Origin: a virus
Length of the DNA stretch: 35,537 nt
Virus record (IMG/VR): IMGVR_UViG_3300031950_000253
Location: 1-35,537 of that record
Strand: one strand, 5' to 3'
In this document: positions 9,273 to 18,400 of the stretch, one piece after another
How the letters are laid out: each line of letters opens with the position of its first letter
How positions within the stretch are numbered: the stretch's first letter is position 1
Notes under the pieces: model-generated
Told to the model about the DNA's origin: nothing
Databases searched by the model: none
What the model saw: the letters and a program-made list of their open reading frames with translations, nothing else
Position numbers and translations under genes: made by a program

Positions 9273-9867
9273 AGTCTTTCAGGTTTATGGTTAGTCTGAT
9301 TGCAATCCACTCGCCTTTTACCAGCTTCTCGCCCGTACCCCACTCCGCTCGCCGGGAAAACTTCGGGACAATCTCCGTGATGGAGACCATTTTCGGCCAT
9401 AGCTCCATCAGGCTTTCACGCACCCCAGCAATCCGATCCAGCTGCACCTCAAACTCCTCCGTGTCTACCGCCGGTGCAAAAAAGAAGGCCTCGTGTTCCA
9501 CCTCCCCCCACTCACTTTTGCCCATGCGCGCGTCGGGGATCACCGCCAGAAAAGCGTCCTTCTGGCGCGCCGCTATCTGGGAAAACTCATTGTAATGCGC
9601 CACAAAGATAGGCGGCGGGTGAAAGGCCACCCGCTCCTCCGCCGAAAACGGAAATGCGTACGTGCTTACATCATACTCTCGCACAAAGGACCGAACTAAA
9701 CCGGTTTGGATAGTCAGCGTCCCCACACTCGTATCTACTTGCACCGGGGAGGGGGGCGTTAGATAGTTCGCCCACACAGGGCAAAACTCAAATTGCTGCA
9801 AGACGGGATCAACAAGCCGCAGGATGCGCCGCTGGCGGGCGTTATGAAGCTTTCTCAGGAGGCTCAT
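9253..9867 (-). CDS. Unknown structural-operon protein (neck/tail completion candidate)
   Basis: This 204-residue protein is not recognised. It opens with a basic helix (LLRKLHNARQRRILRLV). The middle and C-terminus alternate short beta strands and helices, with FAPAVDTEEFEVQLDRIAG and EWIAIRLTINLKDYEL near the end. It overlaps the holin-like gene upstream by 26 bases and the next gene by 20 bases, so it is translated with them. Its place between the capsid and tail tube genes suggests a head-tail joining or tail-terminator role, but this is inference only. Confidence 0.55.
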   Translation of the reverse strand: MSLLRKLHNARQRRILRLVDPVLQQFEFCPVWANYLTPPSPVQVDTSVGTLTIQTGLVRSFVREYDVSTYAFPFSAEERVAFHPPPIFVAHYNEFSQIAARQKDAFLAVIPDARMGKSEWGEVEHEAFFFAPAVDTEEFEVQLDRIAGVRESLMELWPKMVSITEIVPKFSRRAEWGTGEKLVKGEWIAIRLTINLKDYELNAV

Positions 9868-10237
9868 GGCGAAAAACTTTTGTCAGTTGTCGAACCAGCC
9901 CCGCAGGTATAATATTCAGCTGCACCGCTTTTTTGAGGGCTAAACTGGCCTCATAGAGGATGGCCACACTTAGCAGCGGAGGGATAAGGTAAGAGGCCAC
10001 TTGCTCCAAGGCCACTAAGAGCGCCACGTAAAAGATCATGTAAAACACAAGTCTAGCCGTTCCCTGCAAAACCTTCACTGCTTTGATCCCCTCTCCGCTT
10101 ATGATGGCGTGCACCCATCCCAGAAAGTTCGCCAAAGACCCCAAAACTATCAGGGCTGCTAAGACCGGGACATATTTCTTGGCCACAATCGTCAATGCGC
10201 CTCCCAAGAGCGCTAAAATAGCATCCCGCTTCGTCAT
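9842..10237 (-). CDS. Holin-like membrane protein
   Basis: This 131-residue protein has two to three hydrophobic segments, at about residues 5-20, 23-47 and 62-95, and a short charged C-terminus (KVFRHEPPEKAS). The pattern of a first membrane span, a small polar loop with GEGIKAVK, a second hydrophobic region and a basic tail resembles the toxin-secretion/phage-lysis holin family (PF05105-like). It would permeabilise the inner membrane so that the leaderless endolysin can reach the wall. It lies between the capsid and tail genes, about 9 kb from the endolysin, overlapping its neighbours on both sides. A different membrane role cannot be excluded. Confidence 0.5.
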   Translation of the reverse strand: MTKRDAILALLGGALTIVAKKYVPVLAALIVLGSLANFLGWVHAIISGEGIKAVKVLQGTARLVFYMIFYVALLVALEQVASYLIPPLLSVAILYEASLALKKAVQLNIIPAGLVRQLTKVFRHEPPEKAS

Positions 10238-10419
10238 GACGACCGCCGGCGCCTTTGAGTCTCACTTTCCCCCGCTGGCTCCGGAGGAGCATCCAGTACC
10301 TCATAAGGAAGCCCGGCTCGCTCTAAGTGCTGCCGGACAATCTCCAGTAGGGACGGCTCAAGTTCTATAACCAATCCCTCTATATCAGGCCGCTTAAGGT
10401 ATTTCTTTCCCCCGTTCAT
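10234..10419 (-). CDS. Small unknown protein after the capsid gene
   Basis: This 61-residue charged protein starts 2 nt after the capsid stop and overlaps the holin-like gene by an ATGA. It has a predicted helix (LLEIVRQHLERAG), a proline-rich stretch and a basic tail with four consecutive arginines. The tight packing supports it as a real gene. It may be a capsid decoration or head-completion protein, but nothing in the sequence identifies it. Confidence 0.5.
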   Translation of the reverse strand: MNGGKKYLKRPDIEGLVIELEPSLLEIVRQHLERAGLPYEVLDAPPEPAGESETQRRRRSS

Positions 10420-10421
10420 AG

Positions 10422-11477
10422 CTATGCCATTGAATTTATTGCGTTCTGCGTATCTGCAACGATCACCGGGCGGCCTGCGTGGGACAAGGGTGCATAATAC
10501 AGGTCCATCGCAAGCCGTCGCACGTTTGTTTCCGAGCCGCCATCAAACACTCTGCCAAAATTCACAGAAATATCACCAAAAAAGAACACCTCCAGTTCAT
10601 TTTCATTGAATACAATGGTGGGGTTTGTTTGCGCTGTGCCTGCTGGAATGAGGGCAAGCCCCTCAAGCTGCCGATCCAACTGCAAGTATTGCCCTATCGT
10701 GTCTTTGAGCGCACCAAAACGCAAGCGCCAATAATATGGGAAGGGCAAAATAGCTGCTTGGGCCGGCCAATCCCCTCGGGGCCCTATCGCTGCTTGAAGG
10801 TCATGAAATGCCCGCATGTAAATCAACAAGTCAATCATTTGCGGGCTTATGATGCCAGTAGGCAAACTGGCAGCAGTCGCGACAGCTGCCATTGCAGCTA
10901 TGAGATTGTTATGCAAAAGCACCTCTAAGCGGTAAGCCCCGTGCCAAATCAAAAAATCCACGATATTAGGGTAGGAAAAAATCGCCTCATCTGTAATGAG
11001 GTCGGTAAAAGCAAGTTTATTATGTGTAGTAGAAAGTCTCTGCGGCGTTGTGGCCATGGAGGGCTTTGCGGCACCTTCCCCAACTGTGGCCGGCGCACCC
11101 GTAAAAGGGTTTAGACGATTTTGCGTTATCTCGGCAAGAACATCCAGCGTCTCCGTTCGCAAATAATCCTGTATAAAATCTATTACCGGCTGACGAGTAA
11201 CATAAAATGACTCGCCGACATATTCTCTGGGGGTATTGGCGCCGACTGTGGTCTTTTGCACATACCGCTGCATCAGCTTACGGGCCGAACGAAGCTCGCT
11301 TACCTTTATACGTGTGCCCGCGCTGGGCATCTGCTCTCGCAGTTGCTGACGTATATGCGCGGCCGCCTTGCTGATGGCGTCCAGCGTTCTAGTCTCTTCC
11401 TCCGTCGCAGCCGTCGCATGCAGCGTCGCAAGTAGCTCTTCACCCGCCTTCTGGATTTGCTTAATTTCCTCGGTCAT
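10422..11477 (-). CDS. Major capsid protein, HK97 fold
   Basis: This 351-residue protein has the features of HK97-type capsid proteins. The first ~75 residues are helical and charged. The E-loop region is followed by VGEGAAKP at residues 132-139, the typical 'EG-KP' motif, and by the long spine-helix region after DLITDEAIFSYPNIVDFL. It forms the icosahedral head. Its ATG overlaps the stop of the protease/scaffold gene, as expected for a coupled head-assembly cassette. Whether the N-terminal helical part is removed by the protease cannot be read from the sequence. Confidence 0.8.
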   Translation of the reverse strand: MTEEIKQIQKAGEELLATLHATAATEEETRTLDAISKAAAHIRQQLREQMPSAGTRIKVSELRSARKLMQRYVQKTTVGANTPREYVGESFYVTRQPVIDFIQDYLRTETLDVLAEITQNRLNPFTGAPATVGEGAAKPSMATTPQRLSTTHNKLAFTDLITDEAIFSYPNIVDFLIWHGAYRLEVLLHNNLIAAMAAVATAASLPTGIISPQMIDLLIYMRAFHDLQAAIGPRGDWPAQAAILPFPYYWRLRFGALKDTIGQYLQLDRQLEGLALIPAGTAQTNPTIVFNENELEVFFFGDISVNFGRVFDGGSETNVRRLAMDLYYAPLSHAGRPVIVADTQNAINSMA

Positions 11478-12481
11478 ATCCTTTGCGTGTTTGTCTTTTT
11501 CAGTGCCTCAGATACTAAAAGCATGGTTTTCGCCAGCTCCTTAGCTAGGGGCTGGACTTTCTCCTCTACGACTTTGAGGGCCTTTTCTACCGATTGAGTC
11601 AGCGCCTCCTGCGTCATGCCTTGCATTTGGCTTACTGTCGCCTCAAGGTCTGCCAGCCGGCGCTGAATGTCCGTCACCTGTGCTTGCAGCCCTTCTAAGA
11701 CCTCCATCCGAGCCATTAGCTCAGTAACGATGGCCTCCAGCTGCGCCAAATCCTGCTTCTTCAAATAGCCAGACGCGCTGGGGGAGGCTATCGCTTTTTG
11801 CTGTGTGGCTTGCTCACCGGCACCGCTTTGTGCATTTTTCCAGTCTTCAAGCGCTTTCACGCGAAGCACAAGCTCTTTAACTACGGTTTCCAACTGTGCC
11901 AAATCTTGCTTCCTCACATAGCCCACTGCTTCGAACACAGCTGCCCCGTTTGGGGCGGGCAGGCCGCTGGCTGGTTCCTGCGGCGCTTTTTCGTTTTCGG
12001 TCGCCATATCGGTTAGTGTTTTCATTAACAATACAAGCTCAGAGTTCGGTTGCGCCGGTCTAGGTGTCAAAGATGCTTCTAAAACCGCAAGCTCTTCTAT
12101 CACGTAAACGCCGTCCTCCCGTGTCGATCCTATAGCAAAACCTCCTACAGAAAGATAAACCCCGCTCACATCCTCAAGTGGACGCTCCAGCTTTAAAGCC
12201 ACGTAAAGCCCGTCGTCGCGTTCAGAAAAATGCACTATCTTGCCGACCGGAGGTCGAAAGTAGTCATGATCCAGATAAACGGGGGGTTCGCCGTAAATAT
12301 GAAACTTCGTTTGGCGGGTAAAAACCGAATTGTGGGCATCAATGGTGTCCCACACCACCAACTGCCCCTCATATAGACCACCAGCAACTGGGGATAGCGC
12401 CTGAGCGCTTACCAAGTGCTTGACCACCCACTCCACATTGCAAATATACGCGTCTTTTGACAAATGCAAGTCCACCGTCAA
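11474..12481 (-). CDS. Prohead protease fused to a scaffold domain
   Basis: This is a 335-residue protein. Residues ~35-150 fit the HK97-type prohead protease: LDHDYFRPPVGKI with likely catalytic His72, YLSVGGF with likely Ser111, and EELAVLEASLTPRPAQP with an acidic residue that could complete the triad. After residue ~165 the sequence is helical and charged, with two related copies of a Y-x-x-KQDLAQLE-type unit and further coiled coil, as expected for an internal scaffold. A protease-scaffold fusion is known in other phages, where the scaffold directs capsid assembly and the protease then removes it. The apparent start is a TTG overlapping the upstream stop (TTGA); a GTG two codons later is an alternative. 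The capsid gene follows with an ATGA overlap. Confidence 0.75.
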   Translation of the reverse strand: MTVDLHLSKDAYICNVEWVVKHLVSAQALSPVAGGLYEGQLVVWDTIDAHNSVFTRQTKFHIYGEPPVYLDHDYFRPPVGKIVHFSERDDGLYVALKLERPLEDVSGVYLSVGGFAIGSTREDGVYVIEELAVLEASLTPRPAQPNSELVLLMKTLTDMATENEKAPQEPASGLPAPNGAAVFEAVGYVRKQDLAQLETVVKELVLRVKALEDWKNAQSGAGEQATQQKAIASPSASGYLKKQDLAQLEAIVTELMARMEVLEGLQAQVTDIQRRLADLEATVSQMQGMTQEALTQSVEKALKVVEEKVQPLAKELAKTMLLVSEALKKTNTQRI

Positions 12482-13086
12482 AAGGTCAAATACGCCCGCC
12501 TTATCCGTATCCGCAAGTTTTCCACAATCACTCTAACCGGCCCGGTCGGTAGCGGGGAGGCCAGTGTTATGTCCGTCGCCGTTACACTGACTACTGCCGT
12601 CTGCACCTCCCCCGTGGCCGTATAAGCCCTAACTGGAGCGCCTATCGCCACAAAATCGGGTGCTTGGGGGTTCGGGCTATGGTAAGGGATCGTGGCTGTC
12701 GGTGCCGCAAGCTCCGCTTGCACTACAAATGGCGCAAAGCGCATGAGTCGCCGTAGCGTCTCGCTGCCTCGGTAGGCTAGGTACGGCGTGTTGCCTATGC
12801 GTGTATAGCCTTGCGTGTTTGGTTCCCCAGCCACTGAGCTACCTACGCCCATCTTTATCCGCCCAAAGATGAACGGCAAAGCCAAGTCTCGCAGTACATT
12901 GCGCACCCCTACCGCTGGGGCGGCGGCAGGAAGCGCCGCATATATCTTCTCTACACTATCCAGCTCAAAAAAGTACTCCAACAGCACTCGCTCATGCTCA
13001 TCTATCGCACGCTGATAGTCCGCCTGCGTTATGGCGTTGCTATCCAGTCGGTACTGCCCCGTAAAATCCGCCGTAGTGTATAGCAT
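12478..13086 (-). CDS. First gene of the structural operon, head-associated unknown
   Basis: This 202-residue protein is encoded just behind the leftward promoter and immediately before the protease/capsid cassette. The N-terminal third is helical (DYQRAIDEHERVLLEYFF). The middle is neutral (VGVRNVLRDLALPFIFGRIKMG). The last ~60 residues are beta-rich with VTATDITLASPLPTGPVRVIV. This resembles the build of some head-tail adaptor proteins of Bacteroidota phages, but I do not recognise a family. The ATG at 13086 is chosen because the TATCTTTG promoter element ends 3 nt upstream. Confidence 0.6.
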   Translation of the reverse strand: MLYTTADFTGQYRLDSNAITQADYQRAIDEHERVLLEYFFELDSVEKIYAALPAAAPAVGVRNVLRDLALPFIFGRIKMGVGSSVAGEPNTQGYTRIGNTPYLAYRGSETLRRLMRFAPFVVQAELAAPTATIPYHSPNPQAPDFVAIGAPVRAYTATGEVQTAVVSVTATDITLASPLPTGPVRVIVENLRIRIRRAYLTF

Positions 13087-13089
13087 GCC

Positions 13090-13097
13090 CAAAGATA
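13090..13097 (-). promoter_or_regulatory. Promoter -7 element of the leftward structural operon
   Basis: On the minus strand this reads TATCTTTG, an exact match to TAnnTTTG, ending 3 nt before the ATG at 13086. No good -33 TTTG is visible. It is back to back with the rightward element at 13101-13108, only 3 bp away, so the two polymerases cannot bind both at once. This gives a natural mutual-exclusion switch between the structural operon and the portal unit. Confidence 0.65.
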
Positions 13098-13100
13098 TGG

Positions 13101-13108
13101 TATATTTG
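13101..13108 (+). promoter_or_regulatory. Promoter -7 element of the portal unit
   Basis: TATATTTG is an exact match to TAnnTTTG and ends 5 nt before the ATG at 13114. It diverges from the TATCTTTG element at 13090-13097. A -33 TTTG is not apparent. Confidence 0.6.
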
Positions 13109-13112
13109 CCTG

Positions 13113-13225
13113 AATGGGTAAGCTACTTAGTAAGCTGCACAAGCTTCTTGGTAGGCTACGCAATCTACTTAGCAAGCTGCTTAGCAAGCTGCTTAGCAAA
13201 CTACTTAGGCGACGCAATCTACGCG
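13113..13225 (+). repeat. Degenerate 12-bp tandem repeat in the 5' end of a gene
   Basis: Twelve-base units of the type TGCTTAGCAAGC or TACTTAGCAAGC run in tandem, the clearest at 13166-13177, 13178-13189 and 13190-13201, with decayed units on both sides. They encode repeated L-L-S-K in the gene starting at 13114. The repeat starts right at the divergent promoters. Confidence 0.75.
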
Positions 13226-13557
13226 AACTGAGCTGGAGGGATTTCTGCGACGGCCTTGACAAAGACCCTCCTGACGACGTCCAAAAGGAGGCCGAGCACG
13301 TCTTCTTTGACCACGTTTTCCCGGAAGCCCTGCTTACTTTTTTCCAGAATGCCAGTGAGCTGCTTCTCCTTTATGAAGCAGCCCTATCCGCACCCGCTAT
13401 GAAGCCTATCGCCGACGCCAAGTTCAATGAGCTATTCAAACAGAACCCCATCCCATTTTACGAGTCGCTCATACCTGCGCTCAAAAGCTTAGGCGCCGAA
13501 CCTGAAAAAGCTACCTTCTTAGAGATATGCGCTTTCTTGACTACCTACAAGTCGTAA
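13114..13557 (+). CDS. Unknown protein with cationic amphipathic N-terminus, co-transcribed with portal
   Basis: This is a 147-residue protein. The first ~40 residues consist of leucine/lysine/arginine repeats (LLSKLLSKLLSKLLRRR), predicted to form a strongly basic amphipathic helix that could bind membrane or nucleic acid. The remaining ~105 residues are mostly acidic helices with aromatic residues (HVFFDHVFPEALLTFF) and resemble nothing I recognise. The start is fixed by the TATATTTG element 5 nt upstream. The end overlaps the portal gene by 31 bases. As the partner of the portal gene it may be a small virion or head-assembly protein. Confidence 0.6.
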   Translation: MGKLLSKLHKLLGRLRNLLSKLLSKLLSKLLRRRNLRELSWRDFCDGLDKDPPDDVQKEAEHVFFDHVFPEALLTFFQNASELLLLYEAALSAPAMKPIADAKFNELFKQNPIPFYESLIPALKSLGAEPEKATFLEICAFLTTYKS

Positions 13558-14528
13558 TCCGCCTGATTAGGCCAGAGCGCAATCGCAAAGGGCAACGCGT
13601 ACTTCAGGATTTCTACGAGTATGGGCTCGCACTTACCACTGATATAACCGAAGCGCATCCCCCCCAGACCCCTTTGGAGTGCCTCCAACGTATTGCCGAC
13701 GTCCGAGCTATCCATACTTTGATTGCCGGCGCCACCGCACGCCTCACCTGGAAAGTCGCCAAACGTTACAATGGCACTGAAATCCCTGACGAGTTTCGCT
13801 CCCGAAACCTCGACCGCTACGCTGGCCACATCGTGGCCGACTACCTTGTGCTGGGGCAGGCCTTCTTCTCTGAAAACTTCACCTATATCAGCCCCTTAGA
13901 GGCCTTCCCAGATACCACCCTTAGCATCCAGCGTCCCAATGGAACGCCGCTACAATCCGCATTTTGGCTCATGCGCCAGTTTTGGGAACTCAATCGCGCC
14001 GAAACGCAAATCCTCTCCCTCATGGGCGCCGCCGCATTCCTCTACCCCAAAGACTCAAACATGCCCCTAACTGGCGACGAACTAGACCAGCTCCGCAAAA
14101 ACCTCCAAGACAAAGTTCGCAAAGGTGGCGTTGGGGGGATAGAACCCGTCTCCGTGCCCATCGAACTCATACCCATCCCCATAGACAATCAAAAATACCG
14201 CCTCATAGAAATCCGCACCCAGCTCATACGCGAACTTTGCAACCTCTTCCAGATAGACAGCTCCCTCCTAAATGACCCGGAAAACAAAACCTACAGCAAC
14301 AAGACCCTCGCCCTCAAAGCCCTTTACACCAACGTCATCATACCCATCGCCTACGAAGTGGCCTATGCCCTCCAAACCCGTACCCTCGACTACGTCATCA
14401 CCATAGAAACCTCCAACATAGAGCTACTGCATGAAGACCGGGTCGCTCAGGCCGATTATGTGATCAGGCTCCTACAAGCAGGCCTCATAACACCAGATAA
14501 GGCCAAGAGCCTCTTAGAGCTGGACTAA
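13527..14528 (+). CDS. Portal protein
   Basis: This 333-residue protein fits the HK97/SPP1-type portal group. It has a helical/beta wing region (YAGHIVADYLVLGQAFF), a central region, then a helical segment (IRELCNLFQIDSSLLNDPE), followed by TYSNKTLALKALYTNVIIP. That last pattern is the helix-rich stem/crown region where portals carry 'hLGxp...tysN...a..aly..vi.p'. It forms the dodecameric channel for DNA packaging. It is on the opposite strand from the capsid genes and 6.5 kb from terL, an uncommon arrangement. The stop overlaps the converging nuclease gene by 15 bases. Confidence 0.75.
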   Translation: MRFLDYLQVVIRLIRPERNRKGQRVLQDFYEYGLALTTDITEAHPPQTPLECLQRIADVRAIHTLIAGATARLTWKVAKRYNGTEIPDEFRSRNLDRYAGHIVADYLVLGQAFFSENFTYISPLEAFPDTTLSIQRPNGTPLQSAFWLMRQFWELNRAETQILSLMGAAAFLYPKDSNMPLTGDELDQLRKNLQDKVRKGGVGGIEPVSVPIELIPIPIDNQKYRLIEIRTQLIRELCNLFQIDSSLLNDPENKTYSNKTLALKALYTNVIIPIAYEVAYALQTRTLDYVITIETSNIELLHEDRVAQADYVIRLLQAGLITPDKAKSLLELD

Positions 14529-14849
14529 GTCCATAATATCGTCGGCACCCCTAACGACTCTTACTTCCATCCCATGCAGACGCAGGAGGTCATGCACCTC
14601 CGACTGTTTTTCGGAAACCCTGCCCCTCACTGTTTTCACTTCCAAAAACACCACCCGCCCGTGCTTTACAGCCACTAAGTCCGGCGCTCCGGGCATCAGC
14701 CCAGACCAGCGCTGCCGGCCTCGCGTGGACTGGTTTGGGATGTGCATCACTATCCAGCCCGCATACGATAAGGCCTGCACAATACCACGCTGGACGTCGC
14801 TTTCCTTTCGCTGAAAATACGGCCTCTTAGGCCTATGGCGAAAACGCAT
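14514..14849 (-). CDS. VRR-NUC domain nuclease
   Basis: This 111-residue single-domain protein belongs to the VRR-NUC branch of PD-(D/E)xK nucleases. Residues 16-30 carry the leading ESDVQ helix. PGAPDLVAV provides Asp57, and FLEVKT provides Glu70 and Lys72 of the metal-binding active site. The terminal VRVVRGADDIMDL strand/helix matches the family. Such solo domains in phages are thought to act as structure-specific nucleases in replication or recombination. The ATG at 14849 is supported by TAACTTTG ending 3 nt upstream. It is a single-gene unit pointing away from the origin-like region. Confidence 0.85.
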   Translation of the reverse strand: MRFRHRPKRPYFQRKESDVQRGIVQALSYAGWIVMHIPNQSTRGRQRWSGLMPGAPDLVAVKHGRVVFLEVKTVRGRVSEKQSEVHDLLRLHGMEVRVVRGADDIMDLVQL

Positions 14850-14852
14850 GGC

Positions 14853-14860
14853 CAAAGTTA
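14853..14860 (-). promoter_or_regulatory. Promoter -7 element of the VRR-NUC gene
   Basis: On the minus strand this reads TAACTTTG, an exact TAnnTTTG match, 3 nt before the ATG at 14849. A CTTG lies about 21 bp further upstream and could serve as an imperfect -33 element. Confidence 0.65.
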
Positions 14861-15399
14861 GCTACTTAGCGCTCGAGCTATCAAGCGTACTGGAAAGTAG
14901 CTGCCGTCCCCGCTTCGCCCTCCGTTTTTTTTGCCGTACACCAGTCCACACCTTACCCACACCACCCAAAACTTACCCACAGCCACCCAAAGCGCATTTT
15001 TGTGGGTAAGACGCAAACCCATTGATTACCAGCGACTTACGAAGCGATTTACCCACATATCCCACACCTTCCCTTTTCTAGAGAGATAGAAAAAAAAAAG
15101 AAGAAGAGAGGGGGGGTAGGGGAGGTGTGGGCAAGAGGTGGAGAAAAAAATAGGCAAATGTAAAATAGCCATGTGTGGGATATGTGGGTAAGACGCTTCA
15201 TAACTTACTGGGAGAGAGTGGCTTATATGCTTACCCACACAAAAGGGGTGTGGGTATGGTGTGGGTAAGATTTTGCGGGTGTGGGTAAGAGTGGGTAAGC
15301 GGGTTACCACTGGCGCAAGTTTTCCACCGACTTTCCACAGGGCAAAAAAAAGCCCCCCTGTTTTTCGGGGGGGTGAGGGCTTCGGTTTTGGAGGTTTTC
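14861..15399. other. Non-coding, iteron-rich region: putative replication origin
   Basis: This is the only long gene-free stretch in the genome. TTACCCACA occurs exactly four times on the plus strand (14953, 14973, 15049, 15231) and four times inverted as TGTGGGTAA (15001, 15183, 15260, 15280). Near copies lie at 15126, 15249 and 15290. The unit is one base from the DnaA box TTATCCACA. A purine tract with a run of A then G lies at 15081-15120 and could serve as an unwinding or strand-asymmetry element. The region abuts the Prim-Pol/helicase gene. Together these fit an iteron-type origin. A protein-binding control region for the primase operon is an alternative. Confidence 0.7.
15344..15373 (-). 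terminator. Minus-strand intrinsic terminator upstream of the primase gene
   Basis: A six-pair C/G stem (15353-15358 with 15367-15372) is followed, on the minus strand, by a run of eight T (15344-15351 complement). This is a good intrinsic terminator for leftward transcripts. No leftward gene ends here, so it may keep antisense transcription out of the origin-like region, or form a cruciform there. Confidence 0.6.
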
Positions 15400-15407
15400 T
15401 ACCTTTG
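15400..15407 (+). promoter_or_regulatory. Promoter -7 element of the replication operon
   Basis: TACCTTTG, an exact TAnnTTTG match, ends 4 nt before the ATG at 15412. No TTTG is found at the usual -33 distance; the neighbouring TTTTG at 15386 is too close. Confidence 0.6.
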
Positions 15408-15411
15408 CCCT

Positions 15412-18400
15412 ATGCGGAAGGAACACCACAAAGATAGGGATTTTTTGACATACGCGCTGGGGTACGGCCCGAAGTTAGGTTTTCGGGTGATCCCACTTAG
15501 GCCAGGCAAAAAAACGCCGCTGATTGACGACTGGCCAAATAAAGCGACTTGGGACGAGGCTCAAATACGGGAATGGTGGCGGAAGTGGCCAGACGCTAAC
15601 ATCGGCGTCCTCACGGGGCGGTATAGGGACGGGTACTTTATTGTCTTAGACTTTGACCCGCGCAATGGGGGTAGCTGGTGGGATGAGTTGGAGGCGGATA
15701 TTTTGCCCGATACTTGGGTAGTGGATACGCCAAGCAGGGGGCGGCATTTTTATTACAGAACGACCGAGCTTTATCGGTGCGAAAAGTTTCCGCACGGGCT
15801 GGACTTGCGGGGGGAAGGTGGGTATGTAGTTACGCCGCCGTCCCTTTTGATTGACGACGAGAAGGGTTATGTAGGGGACTGGGATTTTCAGGTCGGCAAT
15901 ATGCCCAAGGATATGCCCATGCCCGTTCGCACGCAGGCGGATATAGTCAAACTACGAAGGCGGGCAAGCGGGTTATGGGTTGTGAATGGAGCGGATGTAG
16001 GCGATGCGGGGGAAAAGGGGAACGAAAGGGCGAACGGCGGCGGGCCGCCGTTGTGGCTCATGCCGCCACCCATCCCTAAGGGCATGCGCCATGACTACCT
16101 TGTTTCTTTGGCGGGTGCATTTTGGTCGGCGGGGCTGACCGAAAAGGAGGTAGAGGCGATGCTTTGGGCGGGGCTGGAGCTTTTAGAGACGCGTGAGGAT
16201 TTTGACCCAGTGCGGGAAATAGGGGGGATACTGAAAGGCCTGCAAAAGTGGGAAGGGGCGAACTATACCATCGGTTCGCTTTTGCAGATGCTACCAGAGC
16301 CAACGGCGCGGGTGGTACGGCGGGTGCTGACGGCGGGTATGGCGTCGGGTGTGTCTGTGATTGACCCAGTGCGCTCACCTGAAAGCGCACCCACGAGCGC
16401 ACCCGTGAGCGCACCCGTGAGCGCACCCGTGAGCGCACCCGTGAGCGCACCCGTGAGTGAGCCAGTTAGTGAGCTATCGGGTGCGGATAGCGGGGCGGAT
16501 AGTGGCCAAGTGGCCAGTGGGGCGGCTGGCCAAGTAAGCGATGCCAAGGGGGAAAGCACGGGGGACGGGCGGAAAGCGGATAGGCTGGCTTTGGCGGCGG
16601 AGCTTGTGAAGAAGTTAGAGACGCGACAAAAGGAGGGGGGCGGTATTTGCTTTGTCTATCGGAAAGCAGACGGGACTGAGTTAGAGGCGGCATGTACGCC
16701 AAGGGCGGTGAAGGCGCTTTTAGGCCAGTTAGGGCTGAAGGTAACGCTGGCGGAAGCAGAGCAAGTTTTAGGTGTAACAAAGGGAACGGGTGAAGGAGAG
16801 GCAAAGGAAAAGAAGGGGCGGAAGTCTAAGACGGCGGACAAAGAGGATATAAAGGCCGTTCTGTGTCGGTATAAGTGGGTGCTGTGGCAGGGGGAGCTTT
16901 GGCAAGTGGCCAAGCCCAAGATACTCAGAGCGGATTTAGACAGGATACACGGCATACTGAAAGATAATGGGCTGGATGTAGGCAAGGATACCCTAAAAAG
17001 CCACTATGCCGATATAATGACCGACATCCCCAAAGACCCGTTGGAGGGGATAGTGGTAACGCCAGAGCCTACCTACGGCAGGGTGGGGAAATTGCGGGGG
17101 CTTTGGTTTAGCCATAGAGGGGACTTATACCTTGTAACGCCTCGCGAGGTGCGGCGGTTTTCAGCGGGGCAATGGCCAGAGGGGGTATATGCGCTGGACG
17201 TGGGGATGCGGGGCGTACTTCCCGACTGGGATGGAACGATTGAGCAACTGCTTATATACTGGAAAGGGGTTACGCCGCGCCTGAAATGCAACCCTAAGGT
17301 GGCGTTAGCGATGTTTTTGCCCATGCTATTTGGGCAAGGGCATATAGGGCTGATTTTGCGGGGTGCGGCAAGGAGCGGGAAAACCACGCTAAGCAGAGCA
17401 ATGGCCTACCTTCGCTTAGGGCGGGAAACAGGGACGCCTAACAGCGGCGCTAACATGCGCGACCTGATTGCCGTACTGCAAAGAGAGCAAATCGTCTTCT
17501 TTGACGAGGTCAACACCTTCACCCCAGAGTTACAGGAAACACTCAAACGAATGATCACCCATGACAAGTCGCTCGTGCGTGCGCTATATACGGATAGAAC
17601 GAAGCTGGAAAGCGACCTAAGGGGCTCAGTGGTGTTTTGTACCACGAGCTTAGAGAAGATAGCTTCTGACCTCCGCACGCGGTGCTTTGTGTGGGACTTA
17701 GAGGAAAAGGGCGGTAGCCAGTACGAGGTGGAAATCCAGATATTTTGTGAGCGGCTATGGCGGAAGGCCTTAGGGGGGGCGATAAAGCTATACCAGCAAG
17801 CGGCGCGCCTGAAAAAGCCCCCCGCCGACCTTTTGCCTGCAATCCGTTTTAGGGACTGGCTGGGCTGGGCATACCGATATGCGGTATTGTTAGAGGTGGA
17901 AAAGGAATTTTTGGAGTTTGTGGGGAAGGCCAAAAGTGCGGCGCATAGTGGAACTAAATACGACTTCCTGATTGGCCTGCTTGCCCAGCCCGACTTTGAT
18001 ACAAGCAGGGATTACACCCTTTCGGAACTACTTGATATGGCCGCGCCTGTTTCACAGGAGGCGCGAGGCCTGCTTCGCTCCATCGGCAAGGAGAGCGTGC
18101 GCGCTGACCTGATTGCTTTGGCGCGAGATATGGGGTATGATCTCACAATAGAAAAGCGGCGGCAAAAGGGGGATACGAAAGGCCTAAACCGACTTACTTT
18201 CACGCGCTTACAGACTTCTGGGGTGAGCGGCCTGCTTCGGGAGCTACTTATACAGGCGGGGGTAAGCCCAGACTTTGACGAAGACGACGAAGATGACGAT
18301 GCACCGCCACCGCCAGACAATACTGGGCATGGAGCGGGGGTAGTGGGGGCGGCGGAACTGGTACAAGCGGATGGCGCTACACCACCCAGTACAAGCGCCG

